Source: Lysobacterales bacterium
Lineage (GTDB): Bacteria; Pseudomonadota; Gammaproteobacteria; Xanthomonadales; Xanthomonadaceae
Reading direction: 5' to 3'
NCBI GenBank assembly: GCA_019510125.1
Contig: JAEKKX010000004.1
Location: forward strand, 186,001 to 250,000
Length of the DNA: 64,000 nt
The position numbers and the translations under genes were made by a program. The notes under the pieces were generated by a model. That model was not told the origin of the DNA. It saw only the letters and a list, made by a program, of their open reading frames with translations, and did not search any database. This document shows, piece after piece, positions 16,070-26,860 of this stretch (positions within the stretch are counted from its first letter, which is position 1; each line of letters starts with the position of its first letter).

Positions 16070-17005
16070 ATGCCCATGACCGGTCTGCACTCCCCTTCCG
16101 TCCACGCCGCCGATGCCGGCGACCTGCTTCGCGAACAGCTTTCCGCGATGATGGACGGCGAACTGTCCCCCGACGAAACCCGCTTCCTGCTTCGGCGCAT
16201 GCAGCACGACGACACGCTCGCCGACTGCTGGGCGCGCTGGCAGTATTTCGGCGACGCCATGCGCGGCGAATGCGAACGCGCGCTGCCCGCCGATTTTTCC
16301 AGGCGCGTCGGTCGCGCCATCGCCGACGATCTCGCGCAGACGCAGGCCGTCGCCGCGCCGACGGTCGCGTTCGCCCGCCAGCCGCTGGTGCGCTGGGGCG
16401 GCGGCGCCGCGCTGGCCGCGACCGTGGCCCTGGCCGCCTTCCTCGTCGGCCGCAATCCGCAGACGCCCGCGCCGACGGCGACGCTGCCGCCGCCGGTCGC
16501 CGCCGCGCCCGGCGCGATGCCGGTGCTGCCGGTGCCCGCACCGGTGTCGCAGCCGCAGGGCAGCACGCCGGCCGGCGCTCCCGACGCCCTCGGCGGCGCC
16601 GCCGCGCTGGCGGTCGCCGCCGGTGCGGTCGCCGTGGATTCCCGCGCGCGCCGGCCGCGGATGATGGCCGCCGAACAGGCGCTCCCCGACCAGCGCGCAG
16701 TCGCCGTGCAGACCCGCGAACGACACGTCGCGCGCACGCCGCTGCGCGCCGAGGGCGTCCAGGTCGCCGCCGCCGACCGGCCCGCCACGTCCGCGAAGGA
16801 CATCGACGCGATCGTGATCAAACCCTGGCCGCGCGCGCTGGTGCCGGGCGCTTCGGGCACGGGCGCCTACACGGCCGGTTACGACGGCCCCGCGGCGATC
16901 GATCGCCACCCGGTGTTCCTGCCGGCGCAGCCGCAGTCGCCCCCCGCGTTCGAGCCGCCGTTGCTCAAGCGGGTGCCCGCCGCGGCCGGCGACGCCACGC
17001 CCTGA
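16070..17005 (+). CDS. rseA: Anti-sigma-E factor RseA
   Basis: Protein of 311 aa. The N-terminal cytoplasmic domain (LREQLSAMMDGELSPDETRFLLRRM) matches the RseA/MucA sigma-binding domain. A single membrane span lies near residues 110-128 (GGGAALAATVALAAFLVG). The long periplasmic part is rich in Ala and Pro and should be the target of site-1 cleavage. It keeps RpoE inactive at the inner membrane until misfolded envelope proteins trigger proteolysis. No rseB follows; the next gene is the DegP-like protease, so stress sensing may depend on fewer parts than in E. coli. Confidence 0.9.
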   Translation: MPMTGLHSPSVHAADAGDLLREQLSAMMDGELSPDETRFLLRRMQHDDTLADCWARWQYFGDAMRGECERALPADFSRRVGRAIADDLAQTQAVAAPTVAFARQPLVRWGGGAALAATVALAAFLVGRNPQTPAPTATLPPPVAAAPGAMPVLPVPAPVSQPQGSTPAGAPDALGGAAALAVAAGAVAVDSRARRPRMMAAEQALPDQRAVAVQTRERHVARTPLRAEGVQVAAADRPATSAKDIDAIVIKPWPRALVPGASGTGAYTAGYDGPAAIDRHPVFLPAQPQSPPAFEPPLLKRVPAAAGDATP

Positions 17006-17087
17006 TCGACCGCCGCGCCCGGTCGTCCTCCGGGATGCCGGGCGCCACGCCATCGCCTTCCTCCCCTTCCTCGAGGACCGTTCCCCG

Positions 17088-18656
17088 ATGAACCCCCGTA
17101 CCCGTACGCTCGCCCTCGTCGCCGCGACCGCCGCGGCGACCGCCGGGCTCACCACCATCCTCCCGATCGGCGCGCACCAGACCGCCGCTCCGGCCGCCGC
17201 CGCCGTGCCGGCCGCCGCCGCCGAGGCGATCAACGCGACGTCCGCGCCGCTGGTCACCGGGCTGCCCGATTTCACCCAGTTGGTCGAACGCGTCGGCCCG
17301 GCCGTCGTCAACATCGAAGCGACCGGCCACCAGGCCAATCCGACGATGCGCGGCATGCCCGACCAGGACGACATGCCCGAATTCTTCCGCCGCTTCTTCG
17401 GTCCCGGCATGCCGATGCCGGGCGGTCCGGGCGGCCCGCAGTCGCCCGGCGACGATGGCGACGGCGGCGGCGACGGCCCGAAGAGCGCGTCGATCGGCAC
17501 CGGTTTCCTGATCTCGGACGACGGCTACCTGCTGACCAACCACCACGTCGTCGACGGCGCGGACGAGGTGACGGTGCGCCTGTCCGACCGCCGCGAGTTC
17601 AAGGCCAAGGTCGTCGGCAGCGATCCGCAGTCGGACGTGGCGGTGCTCAAGATCCCCGCCACCGGGCTGCCGTACCTGCGCGGCGGCGACTCCAGGGGGC
17701 TCAAGCCCGGCCAGTGGGTGGTCGCGATCGGCTCGCCGTTCGGCCTCGACCACTCCGTCACCGCCGGCATCGTCAGCGCCGTCGGCCGCGCCGCCAACGC
17801 CGACCAGCGCTACGTTCCCTTCATCCAGACCGACGTCGCGATCAACCACGGCAACTCCGGTGGCCCGCTGCTCAACACCCGCGGCGAGGTGGTCGGCATC
17901 AATTCGCAGATCTTCAGCAACTCCGGCGGCTACATGGGCGTGAGCTTCGCCATCCCGATGGACGTGGCGATGAACGTGGCCCAGCAGATCCGCACCACCG
18001 GCAAGGTCAGCCGCGGCCAGATCGGCGTGGTGGTCGGGGCGATCAACGCCGACGCCGCCAAGGGCTTCAAGCTGCCCGATACCCGCGGCGCGCTGGTCAG
18101 CGAGGTCCGCCCGGACGGTCCCGCCGACAAGGCCGGCCTGCAGCCGGGCGATGTGATCCGCGCGGTCGACGGCCGGCCGGTCGAGGACTCCAGCGACCTG
18201 CCGCCGATGATCGGCAACATGGCCCCGGGCAGCACCGCGACCCTGTCGATCTACCGCGACGGCAAGCCGATCGAGCGCAAGGTCACGCTGACCCGGCTCG
18301 ACGACGCCCAGGTCGCCGCCGGCCCGGGCCGCCCGTCGCCGAAGCCCGCGGCCGCCACCGGCAAGGGCAACGCGCTGGGCCTGATCGGCCAGGATCTCGC
18401 CGGCGACGACCGTCGCGACCTCGGCCTGCGCTCGGGCGAGGGCGTCCAGATCGCCCGCATCGAGGGCAAGGCCGCGCGCAGCGCCGGCCTGCGCCCGGGC
18501 GACATCATCCTGCGGGTCGGCACCACCCCGGTGGGCAGCGCCTCGGCGCTGGATCGCGCCCTCGCCGGCGTCGGCGGCGACGACACGGTGATGCTGCTGG
18601 TCCGCCGCGGCGGCGCGACCCAGTACGTTCCGGTGACCCCCGACAAGCAGGGTTGA
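17088..18656 (+). CDS. degP: Periplasmic serine protease MucD/DegP
   Basis: HtrA-family protease of 522 aa with a signal peptide (ATAAATAGLTTILPIGA). The catalytic triad is visible: His in TNHHVV (near 152), Asp183 in SDVAVLK, and Ser257 in GNSGGP. Two PDZ domains follow (RGALVSEVRPDGPADKAG near 330; VQIARIEGKAARSAGLRPGD near 450). A Gly/Pro/Met-rich loop before the protease domain (GPGMPMPGGPGGPQSPGDDG) is longer than in E. coli DegP and low in complexity. It degrades or refolds damaged periplasmic proteins and belongs to the sigma-E operon. Whether it is closer to MucD or DegQ cannot be settled here. Confidence 0.94.
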   Translation: MNPRTRTLALVAATAAATAGLTTILPIGAHQTAAPAAAAVPAAAAEAINATSAPLVTGLPDFTQLVERVGPAVVNIEATGHQANPTMRGMPDQDDMPEFFRRFFGPGMPMPGGPGGPQSPGDDGDGGGDGPKSASIGTGFLISDDGYLLTNHHVVDGADEVTVRLSDRREFKAKVVGSDPQSDVAVLKIPATGLPYLRGGDSRGLKPGQWVVAIGSPFGLDHSVTAGIVSAVGRAANADQRYVPFIQTDVAINHGNSGGPLLNTRGEVVGINSQIFSNSGGYMGVSFAIPMDVAMNVAQQIRTTGKVSRGQIGVVVGAINADAAKGFKLPDTRGALVSEVRPDGPADKAGLQPGDVIRAVDGRPVEDSSDLPPMIGNMAPGSTATLSIYRDGKPIERKVTLTRLDDAQVAAGPGRPSPKPAAATGKGNALGLIGQDLAGDDRRDLGLRSGEGVQIARIEGKAARSAGLRPGDIILRVGTTPVGSASALDRALAGVGGDDTVMLLVRRGGATQYVPVTPDKQG

Positions 18657-18778
18657 CCAGACGGGGACGCCCCGGCGGCGAAAGCCCTCCCCTCCGACCG
18701 ACGGCGGCCTCCGGGCCGCCGTCGGCGCGTCGCGGGCCCGGAAGGCGACCCCGCGGCTGGGGCGGGGCCGCCCTGTGC

Positions 18779-18784
18779 GATAAT
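18779..18784 (+). promoter_or_regulatory. -10-like element upstream of lepA
   Basis: GATAAT in 'tgtgcgataatcccg', 44 nt before the lepA ATG. A matching -35 is not evident. The same short A/T island in GC-rich DNA recurs before era, rlmD, the CYTH gene, rsfS, maf and pmbA. Confidence 0.45.
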
Positions 18785-18828
18785 CCCGCGTTTACACCGA
18801 GCGGCCATGACGGCCGAGCCACGCCCCC

Positions 18829-20634
<1,806 letters not shown>

Positions 20635-20728
20635 GCGGGACGCGGCGCCGGACGACGCGGGCGGCGCACCGTCCGCCCGCCCACGGCATCGCCTCCCGGC
20701 ACCCCATTCACGATTCGAAGGAACACCC

Positions 20729-21547
20729 ATGGTCTGGTTCGAAATCCTCCTGGTCGCGCTGACCCTGATCACCGGCGTCATCTGGCTGATGGACAAGCTC
20801 TTCCTCGCCAAGCGCCGGGCGCGCGCCGACGGCCTGCTGGACGGCGCCGAAGAGCCGGTGGTCGTCGATTACGCCCGCGCGTTCTTCCCGGTGCTGGCGC
20901 TGGTGCTGGGGCTGCGCAGCTTCGTCGCCGAACCGTTCCGGATCCCGTCCAGCTCGATGATGCCGACGCTGCTGATCGGCGATTTCATCCTGGTCAACAA
21001 GTTCGCCTACGGCCTGCGCCTGCCGGTGACCAACACCAAGGTCCTCGACATCGGCGAGCCGCAGCGCGGCGACGTGGTGGTGTTCCGCTACCCCGGCACC
21101 GGACCGCAGGACCCGAACACCGGCGCCGACTACATCAAGCGCGTGATCGGCCTGCCGGGCGACACCATCGAATATTCGGGTCACACCCTCTCGATCAACG
21201 GCAAGGCGCTGGAGTACGTGCCGGACGGGGAGTTCACCGGCACCGGCCGCAACGCCGAGATGAACGGCGCCGCCCGGCTGACCGAGAAGTTCCCGGGCCA
21301 CGAGCACCAGGTCCTGGAGCTGCCCGACCAGTTCCAGGACCCGCGCGGGGAGGGGACGTGGACGGTCCCGGCGGGCCATTACCTGGTGATGGGCGACAAC
21401 CGCGACCGCAGCGATGATGGTAGATTCTGGGGATTCCTGTCGGAGGACAGGCTGCGCGGCAAGGCCTTCCTGGTGTGGCTCAACTGCAGCGGCTGGTTCT
21501 GCTCCGACGGATTCGATGCCTCGCGCATCGGCAACGGCATTCCCTGA
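20729..21547 (+). CDS. lepB: Signal peptidase I (LepB)
   Basis: Membrane-bound leader peptidase of 272 aa. Two N-terminal hydrophobic segments are followed by the catalytic Ser in PSSSMMPTL and the Lys in DYIKRVIGLPGD, then the conserved box GDNRDRSDDGRFWGF. It removes signal peptides from exported proteins on the periplasmic face. It sits between lepA and a DUF4845 gene. E. coli LepB is longer, but this length is normal for xanthomonads. Confidence 0.95.
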   Translation: MVWFEILLVALTLITGVIWLMDKLFLAKRRARADGLLDGAEEPVVVDYARAFFPVLALVLGLRSFVAEPFRIPSSSMMPTLLIGDFILVNKFAYGLRLPVTNTKVLDIGEPQRGDVVVFRYPGTGPQDPNTGADYIKRVIGLPGDTIEYSGHTLSINGKALEYVPDGEFTGTGRNAEMNGAARLTEKFPGHEHQVLELPDQFQDPRGEGTWTVPAGHYLVMGDNRDRSDDGRFWGFLSEDRLRGKAFLVWLNCSGWFCSDGFDASRIGNGIP

Positions 21548-21614
21548 GTCCGGCCCGGCCGGCCGGGTCCATCCAGAGATCGTCCACGACCATATCGCCA
21601 GAGGGGACACGGAT

Positions 21615-21995
21615 ATGCGACGCAAGCAGAGCGGCATGACCTTCACCAGTTTCGTCATCGTGATGGCGGTCGTCGGTTTCTTCCTTTTCATCTTCATGAA
21701 GCTGTTCCCGATGTACCAGGAATTCTTCTCGGTGAAGAGCGCGCTGAACGGCCTGTCCGCCGAGCCGGACATCGCGACCCAGGCGCCCGAGCAGATCAAG
21801 GACAAGTTCTTCAAGCGGCTGTACGTCAGCTATTCGGAGAACGTGAAGCCGCAGAACGTGCGCTTCGAGAACCGCGGCGGCGCGCAGGTCATGCACGTCG
21901 ACTACGAAGTCCGCAAGCCGCTGATCTACAACCTGGACGTGGTCGGCAAGTTCAGCGCCGAGCAGGTCTTCGGCGGCAAGCCCGCGGCGCAGTGA
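21615..21995 (+). CDS. DUF4845 single-span membrane protein
   Basis: Protein of 126 aa. A short basic N-terminus (MRRKQSGM) and one membrane span ([19 protein letters not shown]) are followed by a periplasmic domain ending FGGKPAAQ. The start resembles a type IV pilin-like N-terminus but lacks a clear prepilin peptidase site. Family members occur between lepB and rnc in many gammaproteobacteria with no assigned function. The ATG at 21615 has gagggg upstream. Confidence 0.85.
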   Translation: MRRKQSGMTFTSFVIVMAVVGFFLFIFMKLFPMYQEFFSVKSALNGLSAEPDIATQAPEQIKDKFFKRLYVSYSENVKPQNVRFENRGGAQVMHVDYEVRKPLIYNLDVVGKFSAEQVFGGKPAAQ

Positions 21996-22008
21996 TGCCG
22001 GTCCGGCG

Positions 22009-22674
22009 ATGAGCGTCGCCGCTTCCTGCGGCGGCCACGTCTTCCGCGATCCGGCGCTGCTGGAACGCGCACTGACCCACCGCAGCGCCGCCGCCGTCCA
22101 CAACGAGCGCCTCGAATTCCTCGGCGACGCCCTGGTCGGGGCGATCGTCGCCGAGGCGCTCTACGCGCGCTGGCCGAAGGCGGCCGAAGGCGAGCTCACC
22201 CGCGCCCGCGCCGAACTGGTCCGCGAGTCCGCGCTGGCGGCGCTGGCGCGCAGGCTCGACCTGGGCCCGCGCATCCTGCTCGGTCCGGGCGAAATGAAAT
22301 CCGGCGGCCACCGCCGCGAATCGATCCTTTCCGACGCCCTGGAAGCGGTGGTCGGCGCGATCTACCTCGACGCCGGTTTCGAGGCCTGCCGCGCGGCCGT
22401 GCTGCCGTGGTTCGCCGAGGCGATCGAGGCCCTGCCGCCGCCGCACAAGCTGGGCAAGGACGCCAAGACCCGCCTGCAGGAATGGCTGCAGGCCCGGCAA
22501 CGGCCGCTGCCGACCTACTCGCTGCTGTCCGAGAGCGGCGAGGAACACGCCAAGACCTTCCGCGCCGAGTGCGCGCTCGGCGAGCCGCCGCTGCGTCGCG
22601 AAGGCGAGGGCGCTTCCCGGCGCGCCGCCGAACAGGCCGCTGCCGAAGCGGTGCTGGGCGCGCTCGACGCCTGA
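22009..22674 (+). CDS. rnc: Ribonuclease III
   Basis: dsRNA-specific endonuclease of 221 aa. The signature [13 protein letters not shown] (residues 32-44) contains the catalytic Glu and Asp. The second acidic cluster [16 protein letters not shown] lies near 107-121. The C-terminal dsRNA-binding domain runs from KTRLQEWLQ to the end, with [19 protein letters not shown]. It processes rRNA precursors and structured mRNAs. It starts 13 nt after the DUF4845 gene and is followed downstream by era, a conserved association. Confidence 0.96.
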   Translation: MSVAASCGGHVFRDPALLERALTHRSAAAVHNERLEFLGDALVGAIVAEALYARWPKAAEGELTRARAELVRESALAALARRLDLGPRILLGPGEMKSGGHRRESILSDALEAVVGAIYLDAGFEACRAAVLPWFAEAIEALPPPHKLGKDAKTRLQEWLQARQRPLPTYSLLSESGEEHAKTFRAECALGEPPLRREGEGASRRAAEQAAAEAVLGALDA

Positions 22675-22822
22675 TCCCGGACGACGGCGCTCGACGCAGG
22701 CGCCCGTCCGACCGCCCCGACGCCGGGGATTTCCACTCGCCGGTTGTCCGGTCGCGCGCGGCTTTGTCGTGACCTTGGCTGCGCCCGCAGCGTGCGGGCG
22801 ACACCGCCAACGGACCCACGCC

Positions 22823-23308
22823 ATGACCCGTTCCTCGACGCTGCCCATCGTCGTGCTGTCCCTTGTCGTCCTCGCGCAGGCGTGGCTGCTGCACGGCCGC
22901 GGCGCGTCGCCCGCGCGCATCGCCGCCGCGGCCGGTGGCGCGGAGACCGCCGGCAGCGCCGAGCCGGCCGCGCCCGATGCCGACCCCGTCGCGGTCGCGG
23001 TGATGGCCCGCCTCGACCGCATCGACGCCCGCCTCGCCGCGCTGGACGACGCGCGCGTAGCGGCAGGACCCGCAGTCGTTCCGCCGGCGTCTCGGTCGGA
23101 ACCGCCATCGAGCGACCGCATCGATCCACGCACCATCGCCGACGCCGATCGCCGCCTCGCCGCGCTGCTGCCCGACCGCGACATCGACCGCGGCGCCTGG
23201 GCGCGCTGGCAGGCCGCGCTGGCCTCGCTGCCCGCCGAAGAACGCTTCGCCCTCTCCGCCGCGTTCGCCCGCGCGGTAAACGAGGACCGCCTCCGCTGGC
23301 GTCCCTGA
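22823..23308 (+). CDS. Hypothetical single-span protein between rnc and era
   Basis: Protein of 161 aa with start ATG 22823 (MTRSSTLPIVVLSLVVLAQAWLL), i.e. an N-terminal signal anchor. An Ala/Pro-rich linker follows, then a helical region with AVMARLDRIDARLAALDDAR (heptad-like, coiled-coil candidate) and a C-terminal helical part ending NEDRLRWRP. Not recognised. The coiled coil could mediate oligomerisation in the periplasm. Composition matches the chromosome. The longer track start is rejected because the anchor begins at this ATG. Confidence 0.6.
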   Translation: MTRSSTLPIVVLSLVVLAQAWLLHGRGASPARIAAAAGGAETAGSAEPAAPDADPVAVAVMARLDRIDARLAALDDARVAAGPAVVPPASRSEPPSSDRIDPRTIADADRRLAALLPDRDIDRGAWARWQAALASLPAEERFALSAAFARAVNEDRLRWRP

Positions 23309-23345
23309 CGCCGGCCGTCCATCCACCCCAGGGAGATCAACCGCC

Positions 23346-23732
23346 ATGAAGCCGACAGTCCTCGTTCCGTTCGCGGCGCTCGCCATCGCCGCCGCCCCGC
23401 TCGCGTCCGCCGGCACGCGCGCGGTCTACCAGGTCGTGATCAACGACAGCGCGCGCTGGGCCAACGGCACGCTGACCGATGCCCGCGGTTCCGCCGACAG
23501 CGTCCAGGGCATGGGCTGCTACCACAACGCGACGTCCGCCGGCTGCTTCGCCACCAACGCCGCCGGCGTGTCGCGCACCTGCACCACGGTCAACGCCCAG
23601 TTGATCGAGGTCATCCGCCACGTCGGTCCGGAGGCCTACGTCTATTTCCAGTGGAATACCGACGGCACCTGCAACTACGTGCTGGTCGAGAACAACTCGC
23701 GCTTCAAGCCGGGCTCCGCCTCGGGCTTCTGA
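23346..23732 (+). CDS. Small secreted four-cysteine protein, unknown
   Basis: Protein of 128 aa with a clean signal peptide (MKPTVLVPFAALAIAAAPLASA). The mature part contains four cysteines (GMGCYHN, AGCFATN, RTCTTV, GTCNYV), which could form two disulfides in the periplasm. It has an aromatic strand-rich core (AYVYFQWNTDGTCNYVLVENNSRF). No family is recognised. It sits 37 nt after the previous unknown gene and 84 nt before era, and has gggagat as ribosome site. Confidence 0.6.
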   Translation: MKPTVLVPFAALAIAAAPLASAGTRAVYQVVINDSARWANGTLTDARGSADSVQGMGCYHNATSAGCFATNAAGVSRTCTTVNAQLIEVIRHVGPEAYVYFQWNTDGTCNYVLVENNSRFKPGSASGF

Positions 23733-23804
23733 TCGGGGCGCCTCGTCCCGGGCGGCCCGGCGCTGGCGGTCCGGCGCGGGCGGCCGGCGACGCCCGCCCG
23801 GGCT

Positions 23805-23810
23805 TACAAT
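23805..23810 (+). promoter_or_regulatory. -10-like element immediately before era
   Basis: TACAAT (in 'ggcttacaatgccggcATG') ends 6 nt before the era ATG. If used, transcription would start at or next to the start codon, giving a leaderless or near-leaderless mRNA. Confidence 0.45.
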
Positions 23811-23816
23811 GCCGGC

Positions 23817-24752
23817 ATGAGCGAACCTTCCCATCGCGCCGGCCACGTCGCCGTCCTCGGCCGCCCGAACGTCGGCAAGTCGACCCTGATCAACGCCCTC
23901 GTCGGGGCCAAGGTCAGCATCGTCTCGCCGCGCCCGCAGACCACCCGCCACCGCATGCTCGGCATCGCCAGCTTCCCCGAAGGACAGCTCGTGCTGGTCG
24001 ACACCCCCGGCATCCACGCCGACAAGGGCAAGGCCACCGCCTCGGCGATGCACCGGATGATGAACCGCGCCGCCCGCGGTGCGCTGGAAGGCGTGGACGC
24101 CGCGCTGCTGGTGATCCGCGCCGGGCAGTGGGACGAGGAGGACACGCTGGCCTACGACGCGCTCAAGGGCGCGGGCATCCCGACGGTGCTGGTCGTGAAC
24201 CAGGTCGACCGCCATCCCGACAAGACCACGCTGCTGCCGTTCCTGGCGCAGGTCAGCGAAGGCCGCGACTTCGCCGCGGTGGTGCCGCTGTCGGCGCTCA
24301 AGCGCAGCGGCCTGCCGTCGCTGCTCAAGGCCGTGCTGCCGCTGCTGCCCGAGCAGGACGCGCTGTACCCCGAGGACGAGATCACCGACAGGAGCCAGCG
24401 CTTCCTCGCCGGCGAACTGGTGCGCGAACAACTGATGCGCCAGCTCGGCGCCGAACTGCCGTACGCGACCACGGTGGAGATCGAGCGTTTCGAGGAGGAG
24501 GCGGTCAAGCGCAAGGGCGCGCCGCCGGAGACGATGTACCGGATCGGCGCGGTGATCTGGGTCGAACGCGACGGCCAGAAGGCGATCGTCATCGGCAAGG
24601 GCGGCGCCCGCCTGCGCGAGATCGGCACCAAGGCGCGCCAGCAGATGGAGCGCATGTTCGGGGTGAAGGTCTTCCTCGAAACCTGGGTCCGTGTCCGCGA
24701 CGGCTGGTCGGACGACGAAGCCGCGCTGAAGGCGTTCGGGTATTCGGACTGA
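23817..24752 (+). CDS. era: GTPase Era
   Basis: Ribosome-assembly GTPase of 311 aa. G1 is [10 protein letters not shown] (14-23), G3 is DTPGIH, and G4 is NQVD in place of the usual NKxD. The C-terminal KH domain carries [13 protein letters not shown], which binds the 3' end of 16S rRNA. It works with RNase III and the 30S maturation factors encoded nearby. The G4 Gln in place of Lys is worth noting. Position between rnc and recO is the conserved order. Confidence 0.95.
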   Translation: MSEPSHRAGHVAVLGRPNVGKSTLINALVGAKVSIVSPRPQTTRHRMLGIASFPEGQLVLVDTPGIHADKGKATASAMHRMMNRAARGALEGVDAALLVIRAGQWDEEDTLAYDALKGAGIPTVLVVNQVDRHPDKTTLLPFLAQVSEGRDFAAVVPLSALKRSGLPSLLKAVLPLLPEQDALYPEDEITDRSQRFLAGELVREQLMRQLGAELPYATTVEIERFEEEAVKRKGAPPETMYRIGAVIWVERDGQKAIVIGKGGARLREIGTKARQQMERMFGVKVFLETWVRVRDGWSDDEAALKAFGYSD

Positions 24753-24765
24753 GCCGGGCGCAGTA

Positions 24766-25275
24766 ATGGATCGGCACCAGCGCGTACTGCCCGAGCTGAG
24801 GCAGGCCGTGGTCGGGCGCACGATCGGACATGTCTGGCGAGGGCACGGTTCCGCGATCTTCCTCGAATTGGGCGCTCCGACCTCCTCGACTCGCGCGGAT
24901 GGTCAGCCGGGGCAACCGCGCGGAGATCTTTCCATCGGGATCGAATGGAACTGGCGCTTCGAGCGAGCGCGTTCGATCCTTGGCGGGACCTGGAGCGACG
25001 AACGACGCTGGCCGGCTTTCTTCCGTTCGATCCTGGGGCAATCGGTTCGCGACCTGGCGTTGCTCGGAACGCTTCCCGAGATCGAGCTGACGTTTTCCAA
25101 CGACATGCGCCTGCGATCGTTCATGAACGACGCCGGTCAACCGCAGTGGTCGGTCATCGAGCAGCGGCCCGGCCACATGCGGACATGGTGCGTGCAGCGT
25201 GGTCGCATCGTGTGCGTAACCCGGAACGTGGCATCCACCTCGCTTGTCCGGGTGTCCATGCAGGGCGATGCCTGA
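24766..25275 (+). CDS. Unknown 169-aa protein between era and recO
   Basis: The frame runs from ATG 24766 to a TGA that shares one base with the recO start (TGATG), so it is coupled to recO. The protein looks globular: [19 protein letters not shown], then [19 protein letters not shown] and [17 protein letters not shown]. The strand/Trp pattern and the single-gene insertion resemble small immunity-type or orphan accessory proteins, but I recognise no family. G+C is visibly lower than in era and recO, pointing to later acquisition. Confidence 0.65.
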   Translation: MDRHQRVLPELRQAVVGRTIGHVWRGHGSAIFLELGAPTSSTRADGQPGQPRGDLSIGIEWNWRFERARSILGGTWSDERRWPAFFRSILGQSVRDLALLGTLPEIELTFSNDMRLRSFMNDAGQPQWSVIEQRPGHMRTWCVQRGRIVCVTRNVASTSLVRVSMQGDA

Positions 25276-26057
25276 TGCGCTACACCGCCGAACCTGCGTT
25301 CGTCCTACATGCGCGCGCCTGGCGCGAGACCAGCCTGCTGGTCGAGGTGCTGAGCCGCGAGCACGGGCGCGTGGGGCTGGTGGCGCGCGGCGTGCAGGGA
25401 CCGAAGAAGCACGTGCTGCGCGCGGCGCTGCAGCCGCTGCAGCACATCCGCTTCGACGGCGTGCAGCGCGGCGAACTCGCGCAGTTGCACGGCGCCGAGG
25501 CGATCGACGAGGCGCCGCGCCTGCAGGGCGAGGCGATGCTGGCCGGCTTCTACCTCAACGAACTGATGCTGCGTCTCGCCCCGCGCCACGACGGCGTCGG
25601 CGCGCTGTACGCGATCTACGGCGAGACCCGCGCGCGACTGGCGCTGGTCGACCTGCCGCTGGCGTGGACGCTGCGCCGGTTCGAGCGCGACCTGATCGAG
25701 GCGCTCGGCGTGGGCTTCGCCTGGGACGCCGACGGCGACGGCCGCGACATCGACCCGGCCGCGCGCTACGTGCTCGACGCCGAGCACGGTCCGCGACGGT
25801 TGCTCGGCGATGTCGCCCGCCGTGAAACCGCGACCGGCCGCGCGCTGCTCGATCTCGCCGCCGACCGCGAACCCTGCGCCGAGGACATGCCGGGCCTGCG
25901 CCGGGCGATGCGCGCGCTGTTGCTGCATCACCTCGGGGGGCGCGGGCTGAAGTCGTGGGAACTGATCGCGGCGCTGCCGCGGGGCGCGCCCGTGGCTGCT
26001 CAGACGGACGACGCGATGTCGTCCGACAGCGCGGGCGACGCCGCCAGCGTGTCCTGA
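25275..26057 (+). CDS. recO: DNA repair protein RecO
   Basis: RecF-pathway mediator of 260 aa. The N-terminal OB-fold begins [35 protein letters not shown], followed by an all-helical C-terminal domain. It loads RecA onto SSB-coated ssDNA with RecR. It starts at ATG 25275, overlapping the previous stop by 1 nt. The last 19 codons overlap the convergent response-regulator gene by 58 bp. The C-terminal tail ([20 protein letters not shown]) is unlike RecO and may come from read-through into the neighbour. Confidence 0.92.
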   Translation: MRYTAEPAFVLHARAWRETSLLVEVLSREHGRVGLVARGVQGPKKHVLRAALQPLQHIRFDGVQRGELAQLHGAEAIDEAPRLQGEAMLAGFYLNELMLRLAPRHDGVGALYAIYGETRARLALVDLPLAWTLRRFERDLIEALGVGFAWDADGDGRDIDPAARYVLDAEHGPRRLLGDVARRETATGRALLDLAADREPCAEDMPGLRRAMRALLLHHLGGRGLKSWELIAALPRGAPVAAQTDDAMSSDSAGDAASVS

Positions 26058-26836
26058 ACCGCGGCCTCGAATCGGGCCAGCGCTTCGCCGTCGCCGGGAC
26101 GCGCGCGCAGCGCATCGACCGCCGCCGCCATCCGCGCCGCGCCCACGAAGCCGCAGCTCGCCTGCAGCCGATGCAGCTGGGCGCGGATCGCCGCGACATC
26201 GCCAAGGCGTGCGTCGGCGATCACGCAACCGGCGGCGGTCGGCAATTCCTGCAGGAACAGACCGCGCATCGCGGCGACGTGCGCGCGGCTGCCGTTGAGC
26301 GCCCGCAGCGCGACGGCGTCGTCCCAGACCGGAAGTTTCGCGCCGACGCCGACGCCGGCGATGCGGCGGGCCGGCGGTTCGAGCGGTGCTTCGAGCGGTG
26401 GTTCGAGCGATGCTTCGATCGGCGTTTCGGGCGGCATTCCGGCCGGCGTCGATCCGTCCGGATCGCCGAGCGCCCGCCGCACGCCGGCCTGCAGTGCCGC
26501 CACCGACAGCGGCTTGAGCAGCACGGCGTCGAACCCGGCGGCGATCAGCGCGTCCAGCGGTTCGCGGCGCGTCTCCGCGGTGTGCGCCAGCGCGGGCGTG
26601 CGCAGCCCGCATGCGCGCAGTTCCGCGAGCAGCGATGCGCCGTCGCCGTCCGGCAGGTGGGCGTCGAACAGCCACAGGTCGCAGCCGTCGGCCCGCCGGC
26701 GGGCTTCCGCCAGCGAGCCGGCGACATCGACCCGGGCGGGCAGCGCTTCCAGCGCCGACGCCAGGAACGCCGCGCTCACCGGATCGTCCTCCAGCAGCAG
26801 GAGGCGGGGCAGGGGCGGGGCGGCGGATGCGTTCAT
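26000..26836 (-). CDS. Response regulator with C-terminal HPt domain
   Basis: Protein of 278 aa. The receiver domain shows [13 protein letters not shown], phospho-acceptor Asp58 ([13 protein letters not shown]) and Lys108 (LLKPLSV). A linker with tandem Pro/Glu repeats ([14 protein letters not shown]) follows. The C-terminal HPt-type four-helix region has [13 protein letters not shown], with the candidate phospho-His at 222 (Gln replaces the usual Lys). A REC-HPt protein can pass a phosphoryl group in a relay. No histidine kinase is adjacent. It is convergent with recO and divergent from ydbH across 24 bp. Confidence 0.85.
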   Translation of the reverse strand: MNASAAPPLPRLLLLEDDPVSAAFLASALEALPARVDVAGSLAEARRRADGCDLWLFDAHLPDGDGASLLAELRACGLRTPALAHTAETRREPLDALIAAGFDAVLLKPLSVAALQAGVRRALGDPDGSTPAGMPPETPIEASLEPPLEAPLEPPARRIAGVGVGAKLPVWDDAVALRALNGSRAHVAAMRGLFLQELPTAAGCVIADARLGDVAAIRAQLHRLQASCGFVGAARMAAAVDALRARPGDGEALARFEAAVQDTLAASPALSDDIASSV

Positions 26837-26860
26837 CGCGGCTCGTATACGCTGACGGCC

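Noticed and set aside
16066-16071. GACAAT as promoter of rseA
   Set aside because: It overlaps the rseA start codon, so it cannot be a -10 for it.
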